A stretch of DNA of 5,689 nucleotides from contig JACQNT010000219.1 of the NCBI GenBank assembly GCA_016202915.1, forward strand, positions 1 through 5,689, given 5' to 3'. Of the stretch, positions 5,321 to 5,689 are shown piece after piece. The first letter of the stretch is position 1, and every line of letters starts with the position of its first letter. Below the pieces are notes generated by a model. That model made no database searches. It had not been told where the DNA came from and worked only from the letters and a program-made list of their open reading frames with translations. The position numbers were made by a program, and so were the translations under genes. The stretch comes from Acidobacteriota bacterium. GTDB taxonomy: Bacteria; Acidobacteriota; Polarisedimenticolia; Gp22-AA2.

Positions 5321-5689
5321 CTAGCCGGGGTGCGCTTGTCGTCTCCTGCGGGGGACGACGAGGCCGAGGCTTGTGAGCTTCCGCCACAGCGTGTTCTCCC
5401 CGATGCCCAGCGCCCTGGCCGTAGCTCTTCGGTTGCCGCCCAACCGGTCCAGGGTCGCGAGGATGTGACGGCGCTCGACCTCGACCAGCGTCGCGATCTC
5501 GTCGGCCTTCGCCATCGGGACCGGTGATCCTCTCCGCACTTCCGGGGGAAGGTCGCCCGGCTCGATTCTGGGCTTTCCCTCCGCGAGCACCACCGCCCGC
5601 TCGATCGCATTCTCGAGTTCCCGGACATTGCCCGGCCAGCCGTACGCCATCAACAGGTCCAGCGCCTCGGGACTGAGCGAGCACGGACC
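5321..5689 (-). CDS. Sigma-54-dependent transcriptional regulator (NtrC family), C-terminal part (partial)
   Basis: The last 122 codons are visible; the frame is open to the right edge (first visible residues GPCSLSPEALDLL) and ends at TAG (5323-5321). The front piece is the end of the AAA+ sigma-54 interaction domain, with the hallmark WPGNVREL (residues 18-25 of the fragment; R23 is the sensor-II arginine) followed by ENAIERAVVLAEG. After a ~30-residue linker (LPPEVRR...) comes a Fis-type helix-turn-helix: VERRHILATLDRLGGN (71-86), then RRATARALGIGENTLWRKL (87-105). Such proteins bind enhancer-like sites and use ATP to open sigma-54 promoters, usually controlled by an N-terminal receiver, PAS or GAF domain that is outside the window. 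A short basic tail (PRRRRQ) ends the protein. It converges on the operon, so it is not co-transcribed with it, and no sigma-54 promoter element is evident in this window. Internal TTG/ATG codons at 5653/5650 are not the true start. Confidence 0.93.
   Translation of the reverse strand, partial: GPCSLSPEALDLLMAYGWPGNVRELENAIERAVVLAEGKPRIEPGDLPPEVRRGSPVPMAKADEIATLVEVERRHILATLDRLGGNRRATARALGIGENTLWRKLTSLGLVVPRRRRQAHPG

Noticed and set aside
1..5689. CRISPR arrays, tRNA/rRNA genes, insertion sequences, prophage or attachment sites.
   Set aside because: I saw no regularly spaced direct repeats, no tRNA-like cloverleaf, no transposase or integrase motifs, and no terminal inverted repeats.

Overview
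The window is very G+C rich, with strong G/C preference at third codon positions, and densely packed. It shows Gram-negative traits: the end of an RND efflux pump, a lipoprotein, two secreted periplasmic-type proteins and a sigma-54 (NtrC-type) regulator. This fits a high-GC environmental bacterium such as a Methylomirabilota/Rokubacteria or deltaproteobacterial lineage. No rRNA or other phylogenetic marker is present, so the assignment is only an inference.

Layout. Positions 1-278 hold the last ~90 codons of an RND inner-membrane transporter. Three small genes follow on the same strand with short gaps: a secreted DUF302 protein (303-791), a lipoprotein with a FixH/YtkA-like beta-sandwich (806-1222), and a second secreted DUF302 protein (1258-1734) paralogous to the first. 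Next comes a very large gene (annotated 1880-5203, probably really beginning at 1734). It encodes a polytopic membrane protein made of two tandem copies of a ~220-residue transmembrane unit, then a spermidine-synthase-like Rossmann domain, then a TPR-rich tail. A 117-bp convergent intergenic region contains a good hairpin. The window closes with the C-terminal end of a sigma-54-dependent transcriptional regulator on the minus strand (5321-5689).

How they may work together. Gaps of 24, 14 and 35 nt, and a TGATG stop/start overlap at 1732-1736, suggest one transcription unit running from the RND pump into the large membrane gene. The exported trio DUF302 / FixH-like lipoprotein / DUF302 would act in the periplasm beside the pump, and the large protein would place its synthase-like domain and TPRs at the inner membrane. 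The substrate cannot be read from the sequence. FixH/YtkA proteins are often found near metal-handling systems, but the pump's C-terminus looks more like the HAE-1 (hydrophobe/amphiphile) class.

Most notable points: an apparent reading-frame break at the start of the large gene, which splits off its first transmembrane helix; the DUF302-lipoprotein-DUF302 cassette behind an RND pump; and a spermidine-synthase fold whose catalytic aspartates are replaced.
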